This document shows, in pieces, positions 34,413 to 43,533 of a DNA stretch of 64,000 nucleotides. How positions within the stretch are numbered: the first letter of the stretch is position 1; every line of letters begins with the position of its first letter. Made by a program: the position numbers and the translations under genes. Origin of the DNA: Candidatus Nitrosocosmicus oleophilus (GTDB taxonomy: Archaea > Thermoproteota > Nitrososphaeria > Nitrososphaerales > Nitrososphaeraceae); contig NZ_CP012850.1 in assembly GCF_000802205.1 (NCBI RefSeq), forward strand, positions 2,878,587 to 2,942,586, written 5' to 3'. The notes beneath the pieces were generated by a model. The model made no database searches, was not told the origin of the DNA, and saw only the letters and a list, made by a program, of their open reading frames with translations.

Positions 34413-35579
34413 TTATCTACTTACCAACAGGTACTCAACTAGCTCCTGTTTTTGAGATTTATTTAGATCCAGTTGTTCTTCTGCGGCGTATTTATATACA
34501 AAATCTTCAATTATTTGACGATAAGTCTGGTTTGTTCCTTCTATTGCGATATCTGCTTGTATACTTGCTTCAATATTTGATGTACGCAAATCTGCGGAGG
34601 AAATATTATAAAAATTACTATATCCTAAGGCGGCAGGAACTCCTTTTAGTTCTCCTTTAGTAGCCATCACATGTTTGCATATCCTATCGGATACTGCATT
34701 GAAATCTGACTGAACCTCATGATGATGAGCAGCATTAGCAATCAACAAGCTCGTAGAATATCCAATGATATCTGCACCTAATGCGGCCGCTCTTACAATC
34801 CTGCCAGTATTGTTAACATCTCCGGCAACTATTAGTACTGTCCCATCATTTTCCATTCCAGCATAGTAACGATTTATTGCACATTTTATATCATGTATGA
34901 CTTTAATTGCATGCATTTCTCTGTTTTTTGAATTATTTATTATTTTGATAGTATTTGCGATAATCCCATCAGCACCTGCATCTAACAAAGGTCCAAGATA
35001 TTTTTCAAAAGTATTGTCCACCTCAATAAGGATTGGCCCATCAAATTCTTTTCTTATTTCGGTTAGAAACTGTAGGGACCTTTCATTGCTACATTGAAAT
35101 ACAAGGCCTTCCGTATCGTACCTAACTTCTTCTCCTAATACTTTCGTTCTTTCACTTATTCTTTTAAAATGTGGATACTCTCTATTTTCTATTCTATTTT
35201 CTGAAATAAGTCCTAACGTCGTGTTCTCAAAAGTCTCGAGCCTATTTAATGCACTGTGGAGAGATTCTAATGTCGTATTATCTATTTGTGCGTCATTATC
35301 ATAAATTATCAAAGGCATTGACAAAGTAACTTTGTTGGGACACTGTCTTCGACCTATGGATATATCAAGATCAATTATTTCTCGATATGGATCGTATGGG
35401 GGACGCGATAGTTGTGCACCTAATGCAGTTATGCAATTCCATAGGTCTTGAGTTTTAGCACTATCACCATTCTTTTGTTCAAGTTTTATTTTTTCATCTA
35501 TAGATATATTGCGAGGAAGACCTGTTTCAGCTAATTCCAAGATAGAAGATCGTATTATGTATTTTTCTTTGATATTCAT
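34413..35579 (-). CDS. Degenerate glutamate-synthase-like FMN-barrel paralog
   Basis: The 388-residue protein keeps the TIM-barrel pattern of the FMN domain (GPILIEVDNTFEKYLGPLLDAGADGII; then VLIVAGDVNNTGRIVRAAALGADIIGYSTSLLIANA where the synthase has its FMN-phosphate site) but lacks the GGTGA motif and all three Fe-S cysteines. It starts with a 4-bp overlap on the catalytic FMN gene, so the two are translationally coupled. A non-catalytic partner forming a heteromer with the active barrel is the simplest reading. I know no named function for it. Confidence 0.7.
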   Translation of the reverse strand: MNIKEKYIIRSSILELAETGLPRNISIDEKIKLEQKNGDSAKTQDLWNCITALGAQLSRPPYDPYREIIDLDISIGRRQCPNKVTLSMPLIIYDNDAQIDNTTLESLHSALNRLETFENTTLGLISENRIENREYPHFKRISERTKVLGEEVRYDTEGLVFQCSNERSLQFLTEIRKEFDGPILIEVDNTFEKYLGPLLDAGADGIIANTIKIINNSKNREMHAIKVIHDIKCAINRYYAGMENDGTVLIVAGDVNNTGRIVRAAALGADIIGYSTSLLIANAAHHHEVQSDFNAVSDRICKHVMATKGELKGVPAALGYSNFYNISSADLRTSNIEASIQADIAIEGTNQTYRQIIEDFVYKYAAEEQLDLNKSQKQELVEYLLVSR

Positions 35580-37057
35580 TTTTTAGTTATCTCCGGAATA
35601 TCTCTGAGTATATTATCTATGTCCTTGTTCTTTATCTTGTTGTAGTAACTCGATGCATTGGTAGATAATCCTGATACCAAATTTGATATCTCATCAGTAG
35701 CATGAAGGTCCTCTTTGTTGAGATCTTGTATTCTTTTCTTTCCTAAAGAGCCTACAATATTTTGCAGTTCGACCCTTGTACCCTTAATATAATTGACTAT
35801 TCTATTTACACTGGATTGAATGTCTAATTTTTCATACGATCCAGTTAATCCTGCAGGGCAAGTGTTGGTATAACAATCTTGAACTAATGTGCATCCCATA
35901 GATATGAGAAATCCCGTACCTATGCCTACTCCATTTGACCCGAGAGAAATGCATTTTGCAATCCGTTTTGAATCCCAGATACCACCGTGAGCGATCAGCT
36001 TGAACTCATCCATATCCCTCTTTGAATAGTAATTATCTATTGCATCTTTAGCCAACCTTATTGCAGGTATGGTATTTACACCAATACTATCTCGAATTTC
36101 CCAAGGTGCAGCCCCAGTCCCCCCTACATAACCGTCAATAGCAGCAGCATCTGCAAAAGATTTGAGTATTATAGAGATATCATCTTGAACTCTTGATGCA
36201 CCCACCTTTACAATAATTGGAACATTCCAGTCAGTAAGCTCTCTTAATTCAAGAATTTTTGCAACTAGATCCTCTGGACCTAGGATATCAAGGTGTCTTG
36301 AAGGTGAATGAGCCGACTTATAAGGTGGTATACCGCGGTTTTCTGCCACTAATTCAGTTACTTTTGAACCGGGTAACAATCCACCATGTCCTATTTTTGC
36401 TCCTTGTCCTATCTTGATTTCTATTGCATCTGCATTGAGCAAGTAGTCAGGATCCTTCCAAAATCTCCCTGATGCATATTGAACCACCAATGGATATTTT
36501 CTACGAAAAAGCTGTTCTCTGTCTATACTATCTAAATTATGTTCCTTAAGCAGCCTGGATACTTGATCCATTACATTGGGATTACCATTGTTAAAATCAT
36601 GAACTTCCCAAGGTAGTGCTCCTCCTTCTCCAGTATTCATTATCACTCTTATGCCATCGTCCGCAAGTTGATTTAATGCCAGATGCAATGCTATTTTTGC
36701 AGGAAGCTTTAGTGAACCATAGCTCATACCAGATACAAAAAACGGAATGTCCGAGGTTATTTTTCTGTTTGAATAGCGACCTCCTATAGATAAAGATAGA
36801 TCGACATTACTACAATCAATATCTGTTTTTAGGGTTCCACCAATGAGATCGATGGAAGAAAAATAATCATTTGTGGAATTCGCACCTAGCCCTGAATAAG
36901 GGATTAGACCATCAAATGCTTTTCTTGCATCTAGAATAATTTTTGATTGATCGTAATATAATGAGTTGAAATTATCACTCTTAGTAACAAGTGCGGCAGA
37001 AGAAACTTCTTTTAGAAGATTTCTTTTGATATCTAATAAATCTTTAGGATACGACAT
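35576..37057 (-). CDS. Glutamate-synthase-like FMN / 3Fe-4S subunit (GltB central domain, GlxD/MgsC type)
   Basis: The 493-residue protein carries the catalytic synthase barrel: GEGGALPWE, QYASGRFW, IEIKIGQGAKIGHGGLLPG, GGTGAAPWE and a Gly-rich phosphate site GSNGVGIGTG. Cys389, Cys395 and Cys400 have the C-x5-C-x4-C spacing of the 3Fe-4S cluster in glutamate synthases. The HLDILGPEDLVAKILELREL stretch resembles the shorter GlxD/MgsC branch more than full-length GltB. The expected reaction is reductive transfer of glutamine-derived ammonia to 2-oxoglutarate, but N-methylglutamate synthase is a related alternative. It follows glutamine synthetase by 7 bp. Confidence 0.88.
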   Translation of the reverse strand: MSYPKDLLDIKRNLLKEVSSAALVTKSDNFNSLYYDQSKIILDARKAFDGLIPYSGLGANSTNDYFSSIDLIGGTLKTDIDCSNVDLSLSIGGRYSNRKITSDIPFFVSGMSYGSLKLPAKIALHLALNQLADDGIRVIMNTGEGGALPWEVHDFNNGNPNVMDQVSRLLKEHNLDSIDREQLFRRKYPLVVQYASGRFWKDPDYLLNADAIEIKIGQGAKIGHGGLLPGSKVTELVAENRGIPPYKSAHSPSRHLDILGPEDLVAKILELRELTDWNVPIIVKVGASRVQDDISIILKSFADAAAIDGYVGGTGAAPWEIRDSIGVNTIPAIRLAKDAIDNYYSKRDMDEFKLIAHGGIWDSKRIAKCISLGSNGVGIGTGFLISMGCTLVQDCYTNTCPAGLTGSYEKLDIQSSVNRIVNYIKGTRVELQNIVGSLGKKRIQDLNKEDLHATDEISNLVSGLSTNASSYYNKIKNKDIDNILRDIPEITKK

Positions 37058-37064
37058 GTGTTAC

Positions 37065-38573
37065 CTAAACATTCCCATACATGTAGAATTCTCTTGGCGA
37101 AGGTATTGCGGCCACAGTGGCATATTCATCCTTTTTAATCTGACAATACATTTTAATAAAATCGTCTTCAAATACAGGATTCAAAAAGTCAGCATCAGAT
37201 TCTAGAGACTCTATAGCATCTAACAAAGAGGTAGGCAATTTCTTAATTCCATATTCTCTCTTTTCTTGCTCTGTCAGTTTGTATATATCTTTGTCTACGT
37301 GGTCTGGAGGAGATATTTTTTTGTTGACTCCATCAAGCCCAGCTAGTAGCAATGCCGACTCCACAAGATATATGTTTGAACTTGGATCAGGTGTCCTATA
37401 CTCTATTCTTTTTTGCTTCTCCATATTTTTATAATGAGCTGGAATCCTGATGCTAGCTGACCTATTCATTTTACTCCATGCTACATTAATTGGGGCCTCA
37501 TAGCCAGGAACTAATCTTCGATATGAATTAGTAGTTGGATTTGTTAAAGCACAAAGCGCTCTAGCGTGATCTATTATACCGCCAATATAGTAATGAGCTG
37601 TTTGACTTAATTCTGCGTAATCGTCAGAAGGATCAAAGAACATATTTGCATCATGTCCGTATTTCTTTTTAGTCCATAAACTCTGACTTACGTGCATACC
37701 TGAACCATTGTCAAGTGCTACTGGTTTAGGCATAAAGTTTGCAATCATTTCTCGCTTGGCAGCAACCTCTTTTACAGTTTTCTTATAGGTAATTACGTTA
37801 TCGGCCATTCTGATAAGATCATCATACACCATTTGAATTTCGCATTGTCCAGCTGTTGCAACCTCATGGTGGTGTGCATCAACTCTTATTCCGAAATATT
37901 CTTGTAATGTTTCTGATACTTCGTCCCTTAAATCAGTTAAACTGTCGGCTGGAGGTGCAGGGAAATATCCTCCTTTAAACGGAATAGTATATTCGTTACC
38001 ACTAGAAGAGTTCCATGGAGCTTCCCCAGATTCTATTGAGTATCCTGATCCACCAGAACAATCTACTGAAGACATGGGACTTGGAAGAAGTGATATCTTA
38101 TTGAATATAAAAAATTCTAGTTCAGGTCCCCAATAACTTTTCTCAAAACCTTTATTCTTTAAGAATTCTTCTGCTTTTTGTGCTATATATCTGCAATCTC
38201 TGGAATACCTTTTACCACCGTATCCGTCATAAATATTAACAAACATGCGTGCAGCCATGGAAGGATAGGCATAATTTTTTTTGTTATGATTATTCTTGTC
38301 AAAATATTCTGGCAAGATTGCAAAAGTGGAGGGGTCTGGCTTGAGTAGCATGTCGGATTCATAGATCTCTTTAAATCCTTTTATGGAACTACCATCTAGT
38401 CTAGGTAATCCCTCCTTAAACGCGTCTTCTGTAATTTCTGTACTGTTTACAGATATTTGGTGAAGAAATCCAAAAGGGTCGCAGAAATTAAGTCTTACCC
38501 ATTTTATTCCAGATCTTTTTAATTCATTTATCACACCCATTTCAGAATTTTTAAAGGTTTTTTCTACTTGCAT
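37065..38573 (-). CDS. glnA: Glutamine synthetase type I
   Basis: The 502-residue enzyme makes glutamine from glutamate, ammonia and ATP. Signatures: DGSSIKGF near the N terminus, GPELEFF, AHHHEVATAGQ, the ATP/glutamate loop NGSGMHVSQSLW, NPTTNSYRRLVPG and NRSASIRIP. These belong to genuine glutamine synthetases rather than gamma-glutamylmethylamide synthetases, although I cannot exclude the latter by eye. The C-terminal region (DIYKLTEQE) looks like the non-adenylylated GSI-alpha type. It heads the block glnA - FMN subunit - degenerate barrel - amidotransferase - GXGXG and probably is its first gene. Confidence 0.93.
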   Translation of the reverse strand: MQVEKTFKNSEMGVINELKRSGIKWVRLNFCDPFGFLHQISVNSTEITEDAFKEGLPRLDGSSIKGFKEIYESDMLLKPDPSTFAILPEYFDKNNHNKKNYAYPSMAARMFVNIYDGYGGKRYSRDCRYIAQKAEEFLKNKGFEKSYWGPELEFFIFNKISLLPSPMSSVDCSGGSGYSIESGEAPWNSSSGNEYTIPFKGGYFPAPPADSLTDLRDEVSETLQEYFGIRVDAHHHEVATAGQCEIQMVYDDLIRMADNVITYKKTVKEVAAKREMIANFMPKPVALDNGSGMHVSQSLWTKKKYGHDANMFFDPSDDYAELSQTAHYYIGGIIDHARALCALTNPTTNSYRRLVPGYEAPINVAWSKMNRSASIRIPAHYKNMEKQKRIEYRTPDPSSNIYLVESALLLAGLDGVNKKISPPDHVDKDIYKLTEQEKREYGIKKLPTSLLDAIESLESDADFLNPVFEDDFIKMYCQIKKDEYATVAAIPSPREFYMYGNV

Positions 38574-38975
38574 TTATGATTGACAACAGTAATAAAGATA
38601 AACTTGTCTGACTTTTTTATTAACAATTGATACATAGTTAGCATTCTTATTTTTCATTTGTTAAATAATAAGTCAATAGATGTCTCAATATATTACACTT
38701 GAAAAATCTCATTTCTGTGGCAAAAAAAGCTTTACTTTCTGTAAGCCATGTCCTCGACAAAAAAAGTTGACTTAACTTTTACGGGTAAATTATTTAGAAT
38801 TTGCTATAATGATCTTATATGAAAATCTCACAATACATTTTTAAGTTGAAAATAGAGAATTGAAAATGTGTGATTCATTTACAATAAGTAACTAATACCT
38901 TAAAATAGTAAAATAAAATATTCTTGATTAAAAGACGAAATCTAGTAAAAGAAATAATAGAACCAACGGATTAAT
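38574..38975. other. Intergenic between glnA and the fixABCX operon, ~400 bp
   Basis: Both flanking genes are on the minus strand, so this gap should hold the glnA promoter and the end of the fix transcript. Apart from the possible small peptide on the + strand I see nothing definite. Confidence 0.45.
38680..38775 (+). CDS. Possible 31-residue cysteine-containing peptide
   Basis: ATG 38680 opens a 31-residue frame with three cysteines and many lysines (SHFCGKKSFTFCKPCPRQKK), similar in style to one half of a zinc knuckle. It lies in the gap between fixCX and glnA on the opposite strand. No promoter or homolog can be shown; it may be chance. Confidence 0.25.
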   Translation: MSQYITLEKSHFCGKKSFTFCKPCPRQKKLT

Positions 38976-40856
38976 TCATCCATACTTGTATTGGATCCCT
39001 TTTTCGCCTCTGGGATGCCTCCATTCTGTTTCTGGGGAACACGTTCCACATTCTATGCAACCTTCGTGTTGCAAAACCACTTCTTCTCCTTCAAGACTAT
39101 AGCATTTAGTTGGACAAAGAGTAACCATTTTTTTCATAAATTCGCTCCTTGAGTTTGTTATTTTGATATGGCTTTGTGGGTCATCATTATAACTCAGACT
39201 TGATATACGTTGAGATAATTCCGGAATAGATAGTGAATATTCAGATATTGTTTTGGTTCCGAGTTTTTCTGCAATATTTATTGGAGTATTAATGTATGTT
39301 TCTTTTGATTCTATAAGCGATAACATATTATTGTATCCTATCTTATTAACAATGTCGATAGACACATTTCTCAATTTATCATTTAGAAACAATTTGAATA
39401 GAAATTTATGCTTACCTATTTTTTCTGATGGAATTTGTTTGCCTGCAGCATCGATTATTGTTTTGATATAATGTTTGTCTATTCTTTCCATATCCATAGT
39501 ATATGGGCTTTGTTGGACAGATTGTGAATAAAGCTCACCCAGGTAGTTTGACGCAACATCAAGATTATTTTTCTCCAAGGCTTGTTTTATTGCATTAGAT
39601 GCTCTTGCTGCATCATCAATACCTACATTTAGACCCTCGATTCGTGGTCCAATAAATAGACCTCTTCCTGCGGCGTCACCTATGAATAAAATGTTTTTGA
39701 TGTAAGGCTTTTTCATTCTACAGCGTTTCCCATCTGGAATCAATTTCGTACTATACTCTAATTCTACATAATCTGTTTCAAATCGTGTGTTATACTTTTC
39801 AAGCAACTCCTTGTGAATAGAATCTATTTTTGATTTAGCATCTTCAATAGAATTGAATTCCTTATCTTCAAGAAATCTCTTTTTCCCCTCATGAGAATAA
39901 TACTCAAATCTTAAATTCTCCCATTTTTTTATAAGTTTATTGACTGCAAATTTAATGCGCAATTGTTCCATCTTAGTCAAGGTTTTATCTGGATAGGGTT
40001 CTAAGGCTACTTCATCTTTGATATATTCTTTGACAAAGGGATTATTTAGTAACGCGTTTATGAGGTTGTTTGGCCCGGTTGGATTTGAAAGCAAAGAGTC
40101 ATAATGATACACAACTCCTGCGGATAGAGAATCAAGATTGGTATATAAAAAACCTCCCCCTATGTGATCGAGAGTTATGTCACCAGCAAAAATATGGGCT
40201 GTTCCTTCTCCCGGATTTAATTGAAATCTTTCTTCTATTATTTCTTCTGGTAGTTTGATGACAACCTTTACTCCTTGATACAATTCTGGTGGCAAGAATT
40301 TTTTTCGAGCTCCTGTAATTTCTGCAACCTCTGAATTTACTCCGTCAGAAGCAATAACAGCTTTAGCTTCAAAATCATCTAGCTCGTCTGTTTGGATAAT
40401 TGTTTTGCCCCTTTCATTATCCCAGGTAATATTTCTAACATGAACTCCACTTATGATACCTCCACCATTTTTTTCGGCAGTCTCCAAAGATTGTTTGGCA
40501 AACCAAGAGTTTAATTTATTTAGCAAAACAGAACATCCAAAATTAGATTGATAATCATGGGAATCGGTCAAATCGATGGACAGGACTTTGTCCTTAGATA
40601 CACAATTTAGAATATATTTTGTAATTTGTCTTTCCCATGGTTTTTCTTCTAAGAAATTTTCAAATATTTCATCAACATTATGAACCTTACCAGTTTGAGG
40701 ATTTTTTGAATACAGTATCCCTCCAGAAACGTTCTTTGTTCCAATAGTAGACCCAGCTTCTAACAATACTGTCTGAATTCCCACAGAGGATAGTTGTTTT
40801 AATGCTGCTAGACCTGCAGAACCTCCACCAATTATGACAACATCAAACTGTTCCAA
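38976..40856 (-). CDS. fixC: FixC-FixX fusion: electron-transfer-flavoprotein:quinone oxidoreductase with C-terminal ferredoxin
   Basis: The 626-residue protein fuses the two membrane-side components of FixABCX. Residues 1-~560 form a FixC/ETF-QO flavoprotein (GGGSAG at 10-15 after DVVII; GDAAGRG in the second FAD motif). The last ~46 residues are FixX: C581, C600, C603 and C606 (GCIECGTC) form one 4Fe-4S site, and the end WRHPRGEKGIQYKYG is the FixX signature. A further Cys585 is present. It should pass electrons from the ETF to quinone. The start overlaps the end of the ETF alpha gene by 14 bp. Confidence 0.92.
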   Translation of the reverse strand: MEQFDVVIIGGGSAGLAALKQLSSVGIQTVLLEAGSTIGTKNVSGGILYSKNPQTGKVHNVDEIFENFLEEKPWERQITKYILNCVSKDKVLSIDLTDSHDYQSNFGCSVLLNKLNSWFAKQSLETAEKNGGGIISGVHVRNITWDNERGKTIIQTDELDDFEAKAVIASDGVNSEVAEITGARKKFLPPELYQGVKVVIKLPEEIIEERFQLNPGEGTAHIFAGDITLDHIGGGFLYTNLDSLSAGVVYHYDSLLSNPTGPNNLINALLNNPFVKEYIKDEVALEPYPDKTLTKMEQLRIKFAVNKLIKKWENLRFEYYSHEGKKRFLEDKEFNSIEDAKSKIDSIHKELLEKYNTRFETDYVELEYSTKLIPDGKRCRMKKPYIKNILFIGDAAGRGLFIGPRIEGLNVGIDDAARASNAIKQALEKNNLDVASNYLGELYSQSVQQSPYTMDMERIDKHYIKTIIDAAGKQIPSEKIGKHKFLFKLFLNDKLRNVSIDIVNKIGYNNMLSLIESKETYINTPINIAEKLGTKTISEYSLSIPELSQRISSLSYNDDPQSHIKITNSRSEFMKKMVTLCPTKCYSLEGEEVVLQHEGCIECGTCSPETEWRHPRGEKGIQYKYG

Positions 40857-42171
40857 CTACTGCACTACCTCCTTCTTCTTTTGTTTGTGTCATATTTTCA
40901 CGTTCAAGCTCTTCAATCATGATTGGTAAAACGTCCTCTATTCTTCCCTTAATGAAAACATCGCATTCATCTCTTATTGGAGCGTTCTCGTCAGGGTTTA
41001 CTGCTATTATGAATCCAGAATTTTTCATGCCTGCTAAATGTTGAGTGGCCCCACTAATCCCTAATGCAATGTAAATTGTGGGTTCGACTTTCTGACCGCT
41101 TGTACCTATCACTCTTTCTGGAGTAATATACAGCGAGTTCATTTTGTCACTTAATTTAAAAGGTTTTTTTGATATGGGAAGTGAAATACCGATTTCTGCG
41201 TTTAACAATTTTGCAAGTTTTTCTATTAACTTTATATTCTCTTCTGGCGATTCTTTTATGCCCCTTCCAAAACTTATTATTGTTTTATGGCTGCCAAAAT
41301 CGATGGTCTCTTTAAGGACATTTCTACTTAGAACTCTGATTTCAAGATCTTTTGTGTCAAACTCTGGAATGTGTTCTTCAATTATACCAGTCCTAAACTC
41401 GTCTTTTTCTAATGGTTCAAATACACCGGGAATAATACTACATGCTTGAGGATGATAATCCCTTTTTATTTCAGGATTTTTGTTATCTAGACAAAGAATA
41501 GTGGTCCAAAGAAATCCGGAGAAATCTGGTCTATACATCATTAGTGTTTTTTCAAATTTTAGCATTTGTCCCTTTGTTTTATGTTCATGTCTAAAGTCGA
41601 TGTCTTCTATTACAAGTTTGTTGATATCAGATGCCAATCCAGATTCTAGCTCTGCTAGGACTGTGGATGACAAGTGTCGCCCAGTACTATCAGCTGCAAA
41701 GAACATGTATCTAGGTCGTTTAAACTCTTTAGAATATTCCGGTGAGATCTTTTCAATATATTTTGTATTGGTTGCTATTTGAACAATTATTTTCGTATAT
41801 ACCTTATTTATATGATATTGCAGTTTTGGGTCGTCTGCAAAAATGACGGCGTCTGCACCACTATAAATTAATTCCTTGCATAAATCTTTAATACCATTAC
41901 CTAGAATTACTGCAATCACTTTTTCATTTAATGAATATTTTTTATTAAAATCATCTATAAGTCTTCTTGCTTCAGATAACATTTCTAGACCAACAGGAAT
42001 AATTTTACCATCCACCTGTTCGACTATAACATACAAGTTTCTGTACTTACTGATTTGATTCATTTTATTGATACCATCTATCTCCGCAATATCTTTCTCT
42101 TTCTTCTTCGTCAAAGCAGCAGTTTGATCTACGGTCTTGTTCATATTTTCATTTATTTGGTTCAAGCTCAT
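40843..42171 (-). CDS. fixB: Electron transfer flavoprotein alpha subunit (FixB)
   Basis: The 442-residue subunit has the ETF alpha C-terminal FAD domain: GRGIKESPEENI, ERVIGTSGQKVEPTIYIALGISGATQH, and VNPDENAPIRDECDVFIKG. The N-terminal alpha/beta domain (about 45-240) is longer than usual by an initial ~45-residue charged extension. It pairs with the FixA subunit, and the FAD of the alpha subunit carries electrons to FixC. GGAGGTG lies just before ATG 42171. It follows fixA by 18 bp and overlaps fixCX by 14 bp, a compact operon. Confidence 0.93.
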   Translation of the reverse strand: MSLNQINENMNKTVDQTAALTKKKEKDIAEIDGINKMNQISKYRNLYVIVEQVDGKIIPVGLEMLSEARRLIDDFNKKYSLNEKVIAVILGNGIKDLCKELIYSGADAVIFADDPKLQYHINKVYTKIIVQIATNTKYIEKISPEYSKEFKRPRYMFFAADSTGRHLSSTVLAELESGLASDINKLVIEDIDFRHEHKTKGQMLKFEKTLMMYRPDFSGFLWTTILCLDNKNPEIKRDYHPQACSIIPGVFEPLEKDEFRTGIIEEHIPEFDTKDLEIRVLSRNVLKETIDFGSHKTIISFGRGIKESPEENIKLIEKLAKLLNAEIGISLPISKKPFKLSDKMNSLYITPERVIGTSGQKVEPTIYIALGISGATQHLAGMKNSGFIIAVNPDENAPIRDECDVFIKGRIEDVLPIMIEELERENMTQTKEEGGSAVVGTV

Positions 42172-42189
42172 TCACCTCCACACATATGC

Positions 42190-43053
42190 TCATGTAATTG
42201 TCTCGTGGATTTTCTCAAGTATATTAGAGATTTCACCAGGATCAATATTCTCAACGGTCTGAGCACTCCTGTTTGATTTTATCTTGGGAATTTTTTCCAC
42301 TTTGTATACGATTGTGGGTGAACCAGGCAACCCCACTAATTTTGGATCAACTTCCAATTCTTTGGCGTTAAATACTTTTAAAATAGATTTATAATTACTA
42401 GATCTCATCTTGGCTTCCTTATGATATTTTGAGGCGCTTAGTCTTTGGGAAACCGTTACAAATGGAGATTTGTAAGAAGGGTCTATAGCAACAAAAACGG
42501 GTAGAGGTGCCTGCACCTTTTCTATCATGTTATAATTTCCGTATGAAACTAGGCGTACAGCAGTCATTAATCGTTTTTCAATATCAATTTCATAGCTAAT
42601 GACATTCCCCAAAAAAGTAAAACCTAATTTCCAGGCAGTTTGAGGACCTGTCTGTCCTGTTTCACCGTCTGAAGCTCTAAAACCTGAAAATACAATATCC
42701 ATAGATTTTCCATCATTCATCTTTGATATCCCAGTTTTTAGAACCTCTGCTGTAGATAGGGTATCTGCACCTGCAAACGACCTGTCGCTGTATAGATGTA
42801 ATTCTTCAGCGTCAGATAATAAAAGTGATTGATCAAGTGCCAACTCGGCCATTGGCGGACCCATAGTTCCAATAGATATACGAGCACCATATTTTACTTT
42901 AGCATAAAAGGCAGCTTGTGAAGCAATTGCACTATGATGTCCCAAAATAGTTTTAGTTTCTGCTCTGTTTAATGTCCCATCCGGATTGTAACTTACATTT
43001 CCGTCTGAAAAATCCGGTTCTAATTTAATAATAACCGCAATGTTGAGACTCAT
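42190..43053 (-). CDS. fixA: Electron transfer flavoprotein beta subunit (FixA)
   Basis: The 287-residue subunit has the ETF beta pattern: YNPDGTLNRAET near the N terminus, IGTMGPPMAELALDQSLLLSDAEELHLYSD, GADTLSTAEVLKTGI, and the nucleotide-binding DGETGQTGPQTAWKLG. In bifurcating FixAB complexes this subunit binds the FAD that receives NADH electrons; in simple ETFs it binds AMP. Sequence by eye leans to the FixA side because FixC and FixX are encoded next to it. First gene of the operon, ATG 43053. Confidence 0.92.
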   Translation of the reverse strand: MSLNIAVIIKLEPDFSDGNVSYNPDGTLNRAETKTILGHHSAIASQAAFYAKVKYGARISIGTMGPPMAELALDQSLLLSDAEELHLYSDRSFAGADTLSTAEVLKTGISKMNDGKSMDIVFSGFRASDGETGQTGPQTAWKLGFTFLGNVISYEIDIEKRLMTAVRLVSYGNYNMIEKVQAPLPVFVAIDPSYKSPFVTVSQRLSASKYHKEAKMRSSNYKSILKVFNAKELEVDPKLVGLPGSPTIVYKVEKIPKIKSNRSAQTVENIDPGEISNILEKIHETIT

Positions 43054-43533
43054 AATAAATTCACGGATGCATCTCGTTTAAGGGCTTCTAGTGTATGTTA
43101 TATACTTTTCACTATTGAACTTTAAATTTTTATCCAGGTATTGACAAATAATAAAGGTCCTTCCAAATTAGTTGCAACATCAATCATTAGCTTGTATTGA
43201 AAACCTCAAAATCTGGTCCAACTAAGGTCCAGGCTAAAATAAACAACCATGTCGAAGTAATAGCATGGGAGGAGTATAACGAACCTAGTATACTTGATGA
43301 ATTTCCTCCTTCTAGTTGTCATAGATGTATGAATAAAAGATCATAATGAATCAAACAAAAAACCCTTTAACTAAGTATCTCACTTCTTTATCCAAAATTT
43401 ACTGGTGATTATTATTATCGGGAAAAGATAGGAGGTTAATTAGGTATGGATACCAGTCCTTCCCTAGAAATCTTTTAGTGAAAAGACATATAATCATACA
43501 TTTGATTATCCTCCAGTCGATATTGAATTTTGT
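43054..43533. other. Intergenic, ~480 bp
   Basis: It holds a possible 49-residue + strand gene (below) and otherwise no identifiable feature. The fixA promoter must lie at its left side. Confidence 0.4.
43197..43346 (+). CDS. Possible 49-residue protein with a CxxC motif
   Basis: From TTG 43197 the frame reads KTSKSGPTKVQAKINNHV, then VIAWEEYNEPSILDEFPPSS and CHRCMNKRS before TAA 43344-43346. The composition (charged, with Trp, and a C-terminal CxxC) looks like protein rather than random AT-rich DNA. A TAG stop lies two codons before the TTG, so it is a small gene or the end of a decayed one. No family recognised. Confidence 0.4.
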   Translation: MKTSKSGPTKVQAKINNHVEVIAWEEYNEPSILDEFPPSSCHRCMNKRS

